Below, piece after piece: positions 50,071-63,000 of a stretch of DNA of 64,000 bases. The notes below the pieces were generated by a model that had not been told where the DNA came from, made no database searches, and worked only from the letters and a program-made list of their open reading frames with translations. The position numbers were made by a program, and so were the translations under genes. Each line of letters starts with the position of its first letter. The stretch's first letter is position 1. This DNA comes from Antedon mediterranea (taxonomy: Eukaryota > Echinodermata > Crinoidea > Comatulida > Antedonidae), in NCBI RefSeq assembly GCF_964355755.1, contig NC_092670.1:7527001-7591000 (forward strand). The letters are read 5' to 3'.

Positions 50071-51339
50071 TATAATTAAATATAGTTAATTACACTACTA
50101 CAGTACTAGTAATAGGCCTAAGTTATTACTATAGCTTTTAACAAAGATACAAATTGCAATACTTATTTTCTCATTATATAATTACTTAAAATGTTATTAT
50201 AAATGTATAATCAATCTTTCAACAAATTAATGTATATTATTTTATAATTAAAAAATGTTTATTCTTATAATAATTATTCTGAGCTCTGATTGGTTGTATT
50301 TTTTGCGTCGCAAAAAAGAGGCATGATTAAAAAAAAAGTAAGGTATACTACGACTCTTATACCACGGTATCGGTAATAAAAATATAGAATCTATGTTATT
50401 CATGACCATTTCCACATAACGACGCGGTCTTGAGTGCATGGGCGGTTTCCGTCAGGATAGATAAATACTAGGTAGGCTATTATGTTATCAATTATTTTCT
50501 GTAAATCATTTGCATGGTGCGAGGTCAGCAGGTAGGGTTTTCTGTACTTTGAGACAATGTTATCGCCAGAGTTTATTCACGGTGTTTAATGTGTGACTTG
50601 CACATAATTATAAACCAACCTTAACCAAAGCTGCTGATTAACGTTGTAAAAACAACATTACTAAAAATAACACATACAACCATTGAACTATAATATAAAA
50701 CATTGCCACCCACCAGCACATACTATATAAATAAATTTAAATAAATAATAAATAAATTCCTGCCGTTTGATTGGACGATTGTGGGTCACATGGCGTTTGG
50801 AAAATGAAATACAACAGCACCACCTATTTTGTACTTTCGCCGCGAAGATTGAATGTTTATGAATAGTCTGGGTTCCAGACGGAGTTTTGTCTTAATATTA
50901 GTAAAATGATAAATATTTTGGCACATATGGCGTTTCATACGTATACTACTTGATTTTGGATTTTCAGACAAAAATCGCGGTCGAAATAAAAACAAATAAA
51001 TAAAAAAAGATAATACAGACTTGGGGTAAGTCTAGTTTATGAATTGAATTTTCCACGATGGAAGTAAACTTTTTGAGCGATAAATATGTACTAATTAAGA
51101 TCAAAAAGGCATTTGAATTAGTTTAGATCGTTTTTAGGCTAGGATGTTGATTAATTAATGGAAACATTTCTACAATTCAAGACGAGGAATAGTTGGAAAA
51201 AATATAATTAGTATGATGAAGGAACGTATTCATTTATATAGGAAAGGCATCTGAGATATTGATGCAGTGTGTGTTTGTCGAGTTTGAGTAGGCCTATTTA
51301 AATCACATTTAGTTCCTTGCATGAAGGGTTCATTGGGCG

Positions 51340-51480
51340 CACTTTGCAACAAACTGGATTTTTAACAAAAGAAAGAACTATAAATCATTGTAGTAATAAT
51401 AAATGTAATTCAACAAAAATAATGTTTTAACAATCTCAATCTTCACCAGATAATATTCCGTGCGCGTTATTTCAACAATA
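51340..51480 (+). repeat. Diverged repeat pair, copy 2
   Basis: Partner of 45195-45345: ctttgcaacaaactggat, aacaaaagaaagaa, atcattgtagtaataataa and caaaaataatgttttaacaa, followed by a shared tattccgt word. Confidence 0.65.
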
Positions 51481-52164
51481 TTTTACGATGGTGGTCCATC
51501 CAGCCGAAGCTGATAATTAGGGACCCTCACAAAAATACAACATGACATTAGACATTAAACTCATGCAACAATTAAAATTAAATTAAAATAAATAGAATTT
51601 ATAAAGATAAAACACAATAAAATAAAGCACAAAATAATTAGAATAATTAGATAAATATAATAATAAGAAATTACGATCCAGCTTTACCAGATAAACTTAT
51701 CTGTTTACTAAATAGTATGTGCCTGGTCTGCTGATGTGGTAAGGTATGAACAGGATAATTGTTGTATCGTATCGTAAGAAGGAACTTGAACAACTTGGTT
51801 GTAATTTTTGTTTACAGAGCGTCCTCTATTTACTTATACTGGTTAAGTTAGTTTAGCCGTGATTATTGAAGCATAACAGAAGTTACACACTCTCACAGTA
51901 TGCACACACAGTACGCTTCTTCACCGTACCACAAAAGAATAATTTTGAGGCCTACATAAACAAAGAATTATTCTTTGCTATACATTATTCTGATGTATTC
52001 TTTTTGACATCACCACCACTGCTGTCCAGACGATAACTTTTTTGTGTGTGCAATTTACTTCGGTGTTATCGAAATTTAAGTACACTGTATGTCAAGGTTA
52101 CAAGGTAAGTTTACTTTCTTTAAGACTTATTCCAAGCCTCCTTCACTTCCCTGCTCTTCATGAG

Positions 52165-52262
52165 TGAGGAGGATATGGTCTGGGAGGAGAGGAGGATACT
52201 GTATGGTCTGGGAGGAGAGGAGGATATGGCCTGGGAAGAGAAAAGGATATGGCCTGAGGGTG
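52165..52262. repeat. G-rich ~22-bp minisatellite
   Basis: About four units of the form ggaggatatgg(t/c)ctgggaggaga, with an insertion of ctgt in the second. Short frames on both strands across it are repeat artefacts. Confidence 0.85.
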
Positions 52263-52604
52263 AAGAGAGGAGGTGTGTGCATTATAATGCCATATGGATT
52301 CGCTTTTCCGGGAGCAGTGGTGTACATGTTTGTTGACCGTAAAGGCTGGTAAACAAACTTTTTAGACGATTTATTCATACTCATCATAGTGATTGTATAT
52401 GTTTTGTGCCCTAATTCTAAAGGCTAGGCCCTATATAAAAAAGTACTTAACTTGTCACGCTTCATAAAATTACTTAACCTGTTCAGCCAAAGTGGACAGT
52501 CTTTCAGAACCATGTATGGTGTATGCTTACATTGTCATTGGGACTATACGGTTTATTAAAAGAATAGGCCTAGGCTAACTTTTAATTATTAGATTAGAAT
52601 AGGA

Positions 52605-52870
52605 CTTCTCTGATTGTAATAATTATTTCATGAGGTGAAAATACAACATTTCATATCTTTCTTTACCAAATGAAATTAGTTTGTTTCATTGCACAGATAT
52701 AAAAATAATCATTTTTTATAATACACTATTTTTATTCAATTAATTGGCTCCTAAGACAGGTGCGACTAGCCCTAACCCATTCTAAAAAGAAGCACTTCAA
52801 TTTTGGATGGAGTAGAACACCTAGACGATGTATACTACAGATTGATTTCAAATGTTGACAGTCCACAGCC
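52605..52870. repeat. Dispersed ~270-bp repeat, copy 2
   Basis: Partner of 26395-26660, with shared ordered phrases from atttcatgaggtgaaaata to the gtccacagcct end. Same orientation, unknown class. Confidence 0.6.
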
Positions 52871-55230
52871 TTTTTTGTAAAAAAATAGTATATATTATTA
52901 GAAAATAATTACTATCAATATAAAAGTATCTAAATGTAGTAAAGATAGACATATATTTATTTACACCAGTAAACTTAATATTAGTTCTATATTTTATAAA
53001 ATCTATACGGTAATAGTTTGTATACAAAAATTGCCATAATGTTTTTGTACAAAACCCACACACAGATGTTTTTATCCACTTTTCATTTCTGCCTTCTAAG
53101 TACTGTTAATTGTGGTACTGTTAGCAAGTCTCCACATCCTGTTCTACTGGTCATTGAGAATGTCCTGTATGTCAATGTCAGTAAAATAAATTAGACAAAC
53201 ATCTTTATTTTACAAAAATAGTTTAAAGAAGCATTGGAAAGTAAAATGTATACACAGTGACTATAAAGAAGGTAGTTGTGTAAACACTTGTTGTTGATAT
53301 AAAGTTAGCGGTACACCACGTATGTTAGTTCTGAAAAGAACTGTTGAGTTTCTCGAGTTTCACTCAATATGCTTTGATGCATGCATATTGATGGAAAATT
53401 TCATTCTTCACTCAGTAATCATATACCAACATTTATTTATCATGATATTAATAATGAAGTAATTTAGAAATTTATTCTTAGAATATATTTTGAAATGTCT
53501 TCATGAAAACGCATTCCAAACTCTCAAATAAGATCTAAGTACTTTGTGGTTAAAAATATACTCCAGTATGAGTAATAATTGGTTTTTGGCATTTACTATG
53601 CTAGGCCTATTGGTATTTTTATTCAATCATTTTTCTAATAATTGTGTAAATTTATTTAAAAATGGTATACTCGTTTATTTAATTACAGATTCTCCACATA
53701 TAAAAAACATTACAATAAATAATGATATATAATGAGTAAAAACAAAGTATGGTGGAAAGAAAGCCTAAATAAGTTTTAAGAAAACTTTACACCTATAGGC
53801 TCCAAGAAATAAGCAAAGTACAGCAACAAGTAGTTGGGAAGTAACAGAAACTGTATGATGAAAGTGAACATTCCCAAATACCGACTTGCATCTTGTTGCA
53901 TAAAACAACTTTTGTATAAAATATGTAAACTATTCAAGTACAGTCAGTACTCTTGACAATTGGTTGATCTTTTGCCTATTTTTTAGTAAAAATATCTACT
54001 TCAAATCTCAATAGGATTTATAGTTCATTGAACCTATTGTTCTGATTTTCCCAGGGCTTTTCATAATAGGAGAGTGTAACTGTCACTACTTCAATTCTAC
54101 AGTTACTTTGTATGCCTATCCCTTGCAGAGGTTACTATATTGGAGCTCAGGTATGTACTTTATAGCATTAGATCATAAGACTGGTGGTGTGTAAAAGACC
54201 ACATCTATAAGTTATGGTTAATTCTGACATAGGCGAGCACAATGGATAAACTTCGGGACAAATCTCTGCCTTGGATACCTACAGTACCTGATCTATCTCA
54301 GATATACCAAGAAATGTAAATTTGATAACATTAGTTTCACTATTACAATTTTGTTCCATATTTCTGTCTTAGGAAGATTATATAGAGTTTTAAAACAAAA
54401 TTTCTGATTTCATCGGTAAATTTTCAACTAAATTTCAATTGTACGCGATCAAAATAATTTCCAGGTTCATGATGAGTTCACGGGTTCACCTTGCAACTAC
54501 CTTGTTTCAACTAAGTTGGCCGTTTTTGTTTATTTTCGTTTTTGTTTAATTTAATACAAGTTTCTGCAATTAAAAAATTCATCAAGTACTTTATTAAATA
54601 AATTTTGTATGACTAGATGGTTCTCGAATACACATTCATTTCAATATAAAAAATGTACGTACCGCAGGACTATAGTACATTGTCGTTTACAGAAACGAAT
54701 AATTAGACATGATGATTTATGTAAAATTAGCACCCTAGGAATTAGGCCTTGTCTTAAAAATGAGTCCAATTGTTTTATTTGAACTCATTTAAACAAACCC
54801 AATTTGTGTTTTGTATATACCCTGTAGCAGTAGAGTTGAGGGATAGGGAAGAAGATGGGAAGAACAATTTTTAAATATATTCTCTAGCCACTCAGTAACG
54901 AAATATTGTTTTAAATGTTTTATAGGCCTATCAATATACCACTAAACACAGTAAAACATTTACGATTTGTAATATTTTTTAAAACTGTCCTTGTTTTATA
55001 GTCGATTGAAATAGTAAAGTACATGTAACGATACACCACTACAACGTTTATATTTTTGATAATTATTAATTAATACAAACGTTGAGAAGCAGCTGTCAGT
55101 AATCTACCCACAGTTACAGTAATAAATGTTCTTTTGTTTATATATCAAACAGTAACAATTTTGATTCAAATGGCGACCAAAAATGGTTAATACATACAGT
55201 TACAATATTGTCAAAGTATTACAACACTAT

Positions 55231-56052
55231 GGCCCTGTTTCTGCTGCCAACTAAATACCGTATATTATACGGTATTTTTTGAATACCGTATATATACGGT
55301 ATATTTTTGGCAGCAGAAACTGCGCTCATAAAAAATATACCGTATTTTGTATACCGTATTTTCCCCACAAAATTTGTGGATAAAATACGGTATTTACAAA
55401 TTTATACCGTATTTTTTGTACCCGTTTCTGCTGCCAATAAAAAATACCGTATTTTTTTTTTACATGACAAAAGGTCAACATTCGTGTTTTTATTTTCTGT
55501 CGCTGTCAGCTGTTTTACACACGTGTATATATATATTCGGCGAAAATGTGGAGCGAAGACGTCACAGTTTTACTAAATAAATTTGTGTGGGGAAGCTAAA
55601 ATGTCTGGCCAACTAAAAGGTAATAAAAGAGACAACCACATTTATAAAGACATTTCTAAAATAAAAAAGCAGGAGTATGGAATAGACTTGTCTCCAAAGC
55701 AAGTAAACTCAAAGCTGAAGAGCCTGCGAAAGCAGTACAACATTGCAAAATACAATAACTCGGGGAGGGAACGAATTAATTGTCCCCATTACGATGTTTC
55801 TGTGCTTTCACAACATCTCTATCACTAGGGCTAGGCTGTTGAAAGTGAGACGTAAAACTTCCTTTATTGCGACTTTTAATTATCGATCAAATAAATGAAT
55901 GGCAATTTGGGTAAAAAAGATGAAATTTAACACGACCACCCAAGAAGTATTGTTAGCAGAAACGGGGTACTAAAAAATACGGTATAAAAAATACCGTATT
56001 TTATACCGTATTTTTATACCGTATTTTGAGCAGTTGCAGCAGAAACAGGCCC
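55231..56052. mobile_element. PIF/Harbinger-like non-autonomous element
   Basis: The inverted ends are ggccctgtttctgctgcc (55231-55248) and, reverse-complemented, gggcctgtttctgctgca (right end at 56052). A possible 3-bp CTA duplication is offset by one base. The end word gtttctgctgccaa also occurs internally (55306 inverted, 55423 direct), so the left 200 bp is itself folded. About fifteen ataccgtat/atacggtat words fill both flanks. A relic Myb/SANT-like DNA-binding protein lies in the middle, as expected for the second gene of Harbinger-type transposons. No DDE transposase is present. Confidence 0.7.
55546..55828 (+). pseudogene. Myb/SANT-like (Harbinger-associated) DNA-binding protein relic
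   Basis: The frame opens MWSEDVTVLLNKFVW and then hits a stop. The continuation GEAKMSGQLKGNKRDNHIYK is one frame away, followed by EYGIDLSPKQVNSKLKSLRK and QYNIAKYNNSG, ending at 55828. The order (W..E...LL, then KRN..IY..IS, then G...S..QV..KLKSLRKQYN) is the trihelix/Myb-like domain common in Harbinger accessory proteins. A frameshift near 55575-55590 and early termination make it a broken copy. Confidence 0.65.
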
Positions 56053-56656
56053 TAAATATAAGTTTTATTCTCAAAGGGCCCATAAATTTACCTACTTCTG
56101 TTAAACCAAGGGCTCATAAATTTACCTACAAACTGGGAGTCTGAAAGATTGGAATGTTCCATTCATCGCAAATCAATACATTTGTATAAACGTAATCTAT
56201 CAAAATAGTATTTTTTAAAGAAAATCGGCCTGTCTTCAACATTATGATACTGTACTCGGGCTGTTCAACCGGTTTTCAGCTATTAAAAACAATTATCCTA
56301 GGAGGAGATAGGAAAATGCGAAGTATCCTCGTACTATTGTGTGCAGGTATTTTTCATGAGGACATCCATTAGACAGTGTATACCACGATCGGAAAACACC
56401 CCTATTTGGGGCAAATCGTTGAACCTAAATTCGTTTTAATTGTCAATAAGTAATTATCTAACTAAATTTAATTAGTACACAGGGTTACATCAGGTGGTTA
56501 AAATCAGTACCGAGATTCTAACCAACTTTATATACCATCGAGTAAACATTCTAGAAATAATGCGCGATTTACCGAATTTTGCCCTTACGTAAATTTATAT
56601 ATAGATGTTTTTCCTTCTAATGTACATTAAAATTGTTTTTTGAATACTGTGCCATG
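56053..56656. other. Spacer between two elements
   Basis: A short direct repeat (gggcccataaatttaccta and gggctcataaatttaccta, near 56077 and 56110) is the only feature seen. Confidence 0.5.
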
Positions 56657-56660
56657 TTAA

Positions 56661-58304
56661 AGGGGGATTCTGGGTTTAAAATTGCTTTTAAATATCGTTT
56701 ATTTATTAAATAAAAAATATTATAACAATATAGACATGTCAGAATGAAGAAGTAATAACGAGAAATTAAAAAAATTAAATTTCATATACATTTTAAGGTA
56801 AATTCATGGAAAGTCTGTTTTTCAGCAGCTTAGGGAAGCTCATTAATATTCATGAGATATTCACAAAATCACGTCATCAGTGGATTCCAAACTCGCGACG
56901 TCAAGCTTGTACGTTATGTTCTCTCTCCTCTGTCAAACGATGACCACCCGATCATTGTGAAATACATTTTTTTTGTAGATTTGCTAAGCTAGGCCTAAAG
57001 TGTAATAATAACAGTAGTAGCATATATTTATTTGACATTTAATGAAATACAAAATTTAGTACAGATTACGGAGTCATAAATTATACTATTTTTATACCTC
57101 GAATTAATAGTACAGATCGTATATATCGGCTTCACGTACTAGTTAGTAGGCTAGGCCTAGCCTAAATCATTTTATTCATGCCGGGGTGAGAGCCATTTCT
57201 GACTAGGGATTCCATGCCACGATGGCTACGTTAAAACATTGCATTGGGGCCATCATTCATGGGCCTAGCTAGCCTATTACTAAACGATTGGCCCATAAAT
57301 AACAAAACTCAGTGGATTCCAAACCCATCCTATCAACCAAACTCCTAAACAATCTAGGCCTAAACCTAAAACGTTCTACAAAAATCGGCTGTAAATATTG
57401 AGGCAAAACAAGGTCCGATCGCCGTCCGCACGTCTAATAAGTAGGCCTAGTTAGTTTACTCTCCAAAAAAGCGGATACTGCATCAAGCAAGTAGACCGGT
57501 AGTAAGATAGGAAGGAGACCTAGCTAGCCTAGCCTAGTCGATCCGGCCCAGTTAAAAATTGAGCTAGCTAATGTAGTAGACCCTATGCGAATTGATACTA
57601 CCAGGCCTTTTACTATAGGCTACACTCTTGTTAAAATTAGCAATACTGTACTTATGTTTACAAATATTCCAACTCTCTCATTCGAGCTATATTATCTATA
57701 CCATTCCGGTAGGTTGAGTAGACCTTCAATCAAATACTGTACATCGTTCATGTTGTGATATAGACGGGGTATACTCGACCCGACCAGTTTGGTATTGTAT
57801 ACTGTATCTGCTTATCACGTGACGATGCCAGGCATGGGCAGAGAGAGCATGTGTATCGTCGTCTCGCTCTCCTCGCTCAGCAGGTGGTGCAGGATTGTGT
57901 ACGTTACGCTTCATTGATTTTGAAGGCTTTCCCTAAGTCAGTGCGAAAATCGGCAAACGTAAAGTGCAAACTTATCTAATTTTTCACTGTTTTGATGGAT
58001 TTTCATAGAAAATTGATTTTATAAATGGGAAGACCGACTAAAATTACATAAGATAAGTATAATTTTACAAAAGTAATTGATATGGTTAATGATAACGAGT
58101 CGTCGGAAGATTGACCATTTCACGAATTTCGTATTCTGTAACCACAGTGTGATTTTGCCGTAGCTGCACTTGTAATCTGGCCTCATTTCACAGCCTTCGT
58201 TCTGCTTCACTGGGCGCTTATATAAATTGAAACTTTTACCGTTCAAGAGACAAACAAATATATTTTACATTTTTTACTATTCATTTTAAACCCGGAACCC
58301 CCCT
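56661..58304. mobile_element. 1.64-kb TTAA-flanked non-autonomous DNA element
   Basis: The termini agggggattctgggtttaaa (left) and, reverse-complemented, aggggggttccgggtttaaa (right) match over about 22 bp. TTAA flanks both ends (56657-56660, 58305-58308), as in piggyBac and Kolobok elements. The interior (56990-57660) is unusually rich in ctaggcctag words and CpG. No transposase is present; frames at 57726-57914 and 58019-58246 show no domain. Confidence 0.82.
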
Positions 58305-58599
58305 TTAAAGTCATTGTAATGTCACTTAATTATTCACTTTGACCAAAATTGAATCTAAAAAAAATTATTTAATAAAGCAAAACATAGTGAAATTGGTTGA
58401 ATTTAACCAATTATTTTTTCATTTTATTAGTGAAAACATTAACATTAATGTTTTTTTTTTGTTTTTTTTCTCCTACAGAAGTGATTAACTTGATTAAAAC
58501 TACAAAATAACCTATTCAAAGTCTTTTGGGGGACAATACATCTTTAAAGATATTACGAGAAATAAAACAAAACCAGAAGGGATTTATCGGTAAGTGTTC

Positions 58600-59320
58600 T
58601 AAATGTAGCGCTGTGTAGTTGGTAGCTTGTCAGGACATTGACTGAAAATTAAAATTATACCTTTGCTATAGATTTATACAAATTTGCTTTTTCCAAGTAA
58701 CGCACTAAAATAAATAAAACAGAATTGGATTTAACTGAGGTAAGACTGTATTATATGCAATTGGAATAATAAAGTTGTCAGGGCATTTACTGAAAATTTA
58801 AATGATTATTTATTAATAATAAATTTTACAAATATTTTATTGTTTTTCCAAGTACTGTAAAAGTATGTAATGAAATTGTAGGGATTTAACTGGGTCAGTG
58901 TTGTGTATTAAATAAAGTTGATATTTGTAAAAAGCCTGTCAGGGCAATGACTGAAAATTAAAAAGAAATCTTGGTTAATAAGTATACAAATGTTGTTTTT
59001 CCAAGTAAAAGTACTTATTAAGACATAAAAATGAAAAGGGATTTAACTTGGTCAGTGTTACTAAAGTTCATATTTTTTAGAATATTAAATAAAGTTGATA
59101 GTTGTCAGAAGCCTTTCAGGGCAATGACTGAAAATTAAAATTATACCTTTGTTAATAAGTGTATACACATTTTATTTTCCAAGTAAACATATTACATAAT
59201 ACATAAAACAGAATGGATCTGTAGGTCAGTGTTAATGTGACTATACTAAAGTTCATAGTTTTTAGAATAACAAAGTTGTACTAGTAGTTGTCAGAAATCA
59301 GGACATTGACTGAAAATTAA
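58600..59320. repeat. Degenerate ~150-180-bp tandem repeat, five units
   Basis: The phrase gtcaggrcattgactgaaaattaa recurs near 58628, 58778, 58937, 59117 and 59295. Each is followed about 60-80 bp later by a tttttccaagta phrase and then a ggatttaac/ggatctg phrase. Unit lengths vary from about 150 to 180 bp. No coding is seen. Confidence 0.85.
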
Positions 59321-59837
59321 TGATATATCTGTTAACTACATAACAAGGTGTATAATTAAAGCATTTTCTACTAATCTATCCAGTACATTCTTCAGACAGT
59401 TAATATTAGATAAAATACAATATTCTTGCTGCATACAAACAAACAACATTGACTTTGCATCATTGAACATTGTGACAATAGATTTGCATAGCAATTTTTA
59501 AAAAGTAGTTCAATTGCAAGCCACAATAGGTTCATTTTGAAAGATCACTTGTGTGTGAACATGGGTTTTCTTGTTAGAATTTAAATCTTTAACCTTCTTT
59601 TGTGTATGATCAATTACAAATACCTTTTAAAGAGACCATGCTGCAATTACAAAGAACTCCCTTTTATCTGTGGGATTAAAAGCCACATTGAATGTCACTC
59701 TTTATGCCTGCAGAATAGCAAAAAAGTGGATGGGTTTGTTTGATTCTATCAAATTGTATGTTGAATTAAGATTATTTTAGTGCTTAGAAGTCCAGATTTA
59801 AATGTACACATCACATCAACAGACTTTATTCCGCACA

Positions 59838-60240
59838 TACAGTGGGGGCGCACCCTCCGCACGCCCCCCCCCCCTCCCTATGAATCTTAAGAAAAAAATT
59901 ATCCTACCATAGTACTTTCACTTTTGATTACACATTGTTTCAGCGCCGTGCTAATTTACTTTTTATTAGAGGTCCCCATTGCCGTTGCTGTCTGTAAATA
60001 TCTAAGAGTTCAAAAATGAGTAGCCTATTTTCACCTGAAGAAAATAAACGCATTTTGGTCCCTGAATGTAACATGATATTGACACGTGTATAGTACCCAT
60101 ACTTGGGACACGAATGATTCGTACAAAGGACACCGCCATACAACCGAGTAGGCCTACCTATTGCTTAGATTGCTGGCAGTCAGAAAGCATAAATAAAAGT
60201 GTATTATACGTAAAAAATGGAACGCCATGGTTACCTACAG
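59838..60240. repeat. Diverged relative of the hAT element at 14.5-16.1 kb
   Basis: From about 60052, attttggtccctgaatg, acatgatatt, gattcgtacaaagga, tagattgctggca and gcataaataaaagtg follow the order of the 328-bp unit at 15371-16016. About 200 bp upstream is cagtgggggcgcaccctc (59841), a hAT-like terminus. No matching right end was found, so this is a truncated older copy. Confidence 0.7.
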
Positions 60241-61979
60241 ATCATCATCATTATGTTGATAATAATATAGTACACTAACTGTGGTAACTGTGTACTGTAG
60301 TATACATTATAGCAACCAATTTTTTTTTCTAGGCCATCCACCCAACTGTATCAATACCTATTTATATTTATATATTTAATTTCTTCAACAAGTTGATTTA
60401 AATAAATATTGAGCTATAATATATAAGCATTACATTTTGCGCTTTTTTCAGGGCTTCCCCTAGATCTGCTGTATGTTCGCATTGAACTTGAACGCAACGC
60501 AATCAAATCTAAATACTGAGTGAATGAAATCGGCAACAAAATGTTATCGTCCTTTAATTAGTCACGTGTGTTTATTGATCGTTTTGCTCATTGGTAGCAT
60601 GCTACATATGAGAGTGTCGTTTCCTGCAAATTAGAGGTGCTATTTATCATGAATTTTATATGCGAGAGTACCATTTCCGGCCATCTGGTTCACTTCGCCA
60701 CAGGTCCTGCCGACGGACCTGGACAAGAACCTTTTTCCGCCATGTGCAAAATCGAACGTCTTGCGCGAAGCGCCCTGTTGTGACGCTTTTACTCAAAATA
60801 GGCCTATGGAGAAAATGTCACCCTTTAATAGGCTAGTACCTCAGTTTTCATATTTAAAATATCAATTGTTAATACATTTATAATTAGGCCATAAGCAGTA
60901 AATTCTAACGTTTCATCTCGTTCCGATGTCATGGATCTACAATTTCTTTACATATTTAGAATAATAATTTTATAAATAACAACATATCAAAAGTTCTCCA
61001 TAATCGTGTTAGACAATTTTGAGAAATTACTGTTTTATTTTGGTACTTTATTTTAATATACACCGCGTGAGTGATTTGGTCGGGCCGAACGTTACACGTT
61101 CAAATTATCAGCAACGTCTTAAAAACTGTACCACGTGATCGTATTTCACCAATCATGCTCTGTTTACAGATGAGGGGAATCCCCAAAACTCACACACGGC
61201 AACGTCACACGTGGACAAAAATATTCAATCATGATGAATGGAGCTGGACGTGGAGGAAAATTTGTTTGATTCCCCACCAAACAAATGCTACTGTAAACGA
61301 AGAAATGATGCATCTTATGATCATCCTATTGTATTGAAATAGTCTCCTGCTCATATAAGAAATGGGATTTTTAGAATGTTACCACTTAAACCAGTGTGCT
61401 ATATTAATAATATTCGTACAGAAAGGCTAGGCTAGCTAGCTACGTCTTTAGGCTCTAGCCTAAAGGCTTAAGGTAGCACACTGGCCTAGGTCTGGAGGTG
61501 TATACTAGGCTACTCTCAAGATGGCATAGGCTAGGTAGGCCCAGCAGCAGCACAGTACAGTTAGGCCTGCTACTAAACTATAACTTAATGGGCTATTATT
61601 AAGTTAAAACAGCGACAAACGGAATACAAAGACACAGGTGAGGATAGCATAATTTTAGTACATTTTGAGCAAACATAATAAATACACATTAAAATTAATA
61701 TATTATTATTTATTATTATTAATAATTACAATTGTTTGAAATAATTAATTTGGTCTGGCCTAGAGTAAGCAGGCTTTCCCAAAACTGTACCTAGGCTATC
61801 CTATTTAGTATTATGCATTCATTTTGATGGCCTGGTCCGAAGACTAGGCCTAGGCCTAGTATTCATACATCAGCCCGGTATTATTTTTATTTATAAATGC
61901 TTAATTTTAATTAAAAATAATTTATTTCATTTCAACTGTATCATTTCAATTCAATTTATATTCAATTATTTATGTCTAG
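60241..61979. other. Intergenic DNA with ctaggcct-rich zone
   Basis: The section 61420-61870 is dense in ctagg/taggcct words and somewhat less AT-rich than its surroundings. It sits directly upstream of the candidate exon at 61980. The frame at 61071-61337 is unrecognised and I do not call it a gene. Confidence 0.35.
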
Positions 61980-62031
61980 GTTGTCTAGTGGAAAGGAGGC
62001 ACAAAAATGCTGAACACGTTCACTGATTCTG
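61980..62031 (+). CDS. Candidate first coding exon of a rightward gene
   Basis: An AG acceptor-like site (61978-61979) precedes a short segment with ATG at 62007 in a good context (acaaaaATG). It encodes MLNTFTDS plus one base, then a consensus donor G|GTAAGT at 62032. A ctaggcct-rich zone lies just upstream, as at other gene starts here (VPS41). Only eight residues are visible and no downstream exon was recognised before the edge, so this may be chance. Confidence 0.3.
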
Positions 62032-63000
62032 GTAAGTTTTGGATCCTTTTTTAATGTAGAGATGAGAAATGCCAAATGATTTATGTTTTGTTATAATTAT
62101 ATACAATAGTATTAAAATTAGTAATGAAAGTTAAAAATAGTAATGAATGCAAGAAATAGCTGAAAAACATCCATTACTTTAAAAATGTTTTATATACCAG
62201 GTTGCATTGTCAATAAACACTATATAGTAATGGAAAGTGTGTGGTAGAGTAAGTAAAGTTGAAAATGTTTCAACATTTCTGTGTATGGTTTACCACAAAT
62301 CTGAACTAATTTTTAAATATAAAACCAAAAAGATTCATTGTAATTTAATAATATTCAGTTTAACTAAAATATTAAGTAATCGATATAAATTAGATAATCT
62401 ATTCTTGATTATTTGTTACAGAAATGATACCAACTTCAAAACAATTGTCATCATCTTGAATTTTTCATAAACTTCAAAACCGTCAACTGGCTGAATGTAA
62501 AATACTTACTGCAAATGTTGCTGAATCTATGTTTAATTGTACCTACCTACCACGTAGTATGTACATACTGTATATGAAGGATATTCCACATAGTAATTAT
62601 TAATTATTAATTAGTTCAAGTATATTTGCTATTTCCATTGTACACTGGCCATGCCGCACCTGAAATTGACAACTTTTCTACTTGACTACTAGTTATGCTG
62701 GTACAACGTATCTAGAGAAGAGTAGGATTATATACATTGTATATTGGGCAACATGTAGGGTTGTAAAAAAACACAAATCCAAAAGAAACAACAACAAAAT
62801 AAATGAAAATACATTACAAGGTATTTGTTGTATATTGTGTGTATATATGTCCATCTCATATCATTATCAATAATAATAGTTCTCTCCACAAGACTTACAT
62901 TCATGTTATCAATATAAAAACAGTAAAAATGGGCTGGCAGGCCTACTTATCTGGTGTTTCACAGAAAAAAATGGGTTGTTTTTATGGAAGCTCCTGGCCT
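62032..63000. other. AT-rich sequence without recognised gene
   Basis: If the exon ending at 62031 is real this would be its first intron. The overlapping frames at 62237-63039 are AT-driven and show no domain. Confidence 0.4.

Larger units (their letters stand above)
50073..55230. other. Intergenic DNA 3' of the AAA_28 gene
   Basis: Five kb without supported genes. It contains one copy of a repeat pair (51340-51480), a G-rich minisatellite (52165-52262) and the second copy of the 270-bp dispersed repeat (52605-52870). Open frames at 50248-50439, 50786-50995, 52848-53063 and 53544-53732 are AT-rich and domain-less. Confidence 0.45.

Noticed and set aside
58480-58590. Exon-like block between a good acceptor (tctcctacag) and donor (G|GTAAGTG)
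   Set aside because: All three frames contain stops within 30 bases and no gene lies around it. It could only be a noncoding exon.
61071-61337. 88-codon frame rich in Trp/His/Thr
   Set aside because: No recognisable domain or splice context; isolated between repeat-rich DNA.
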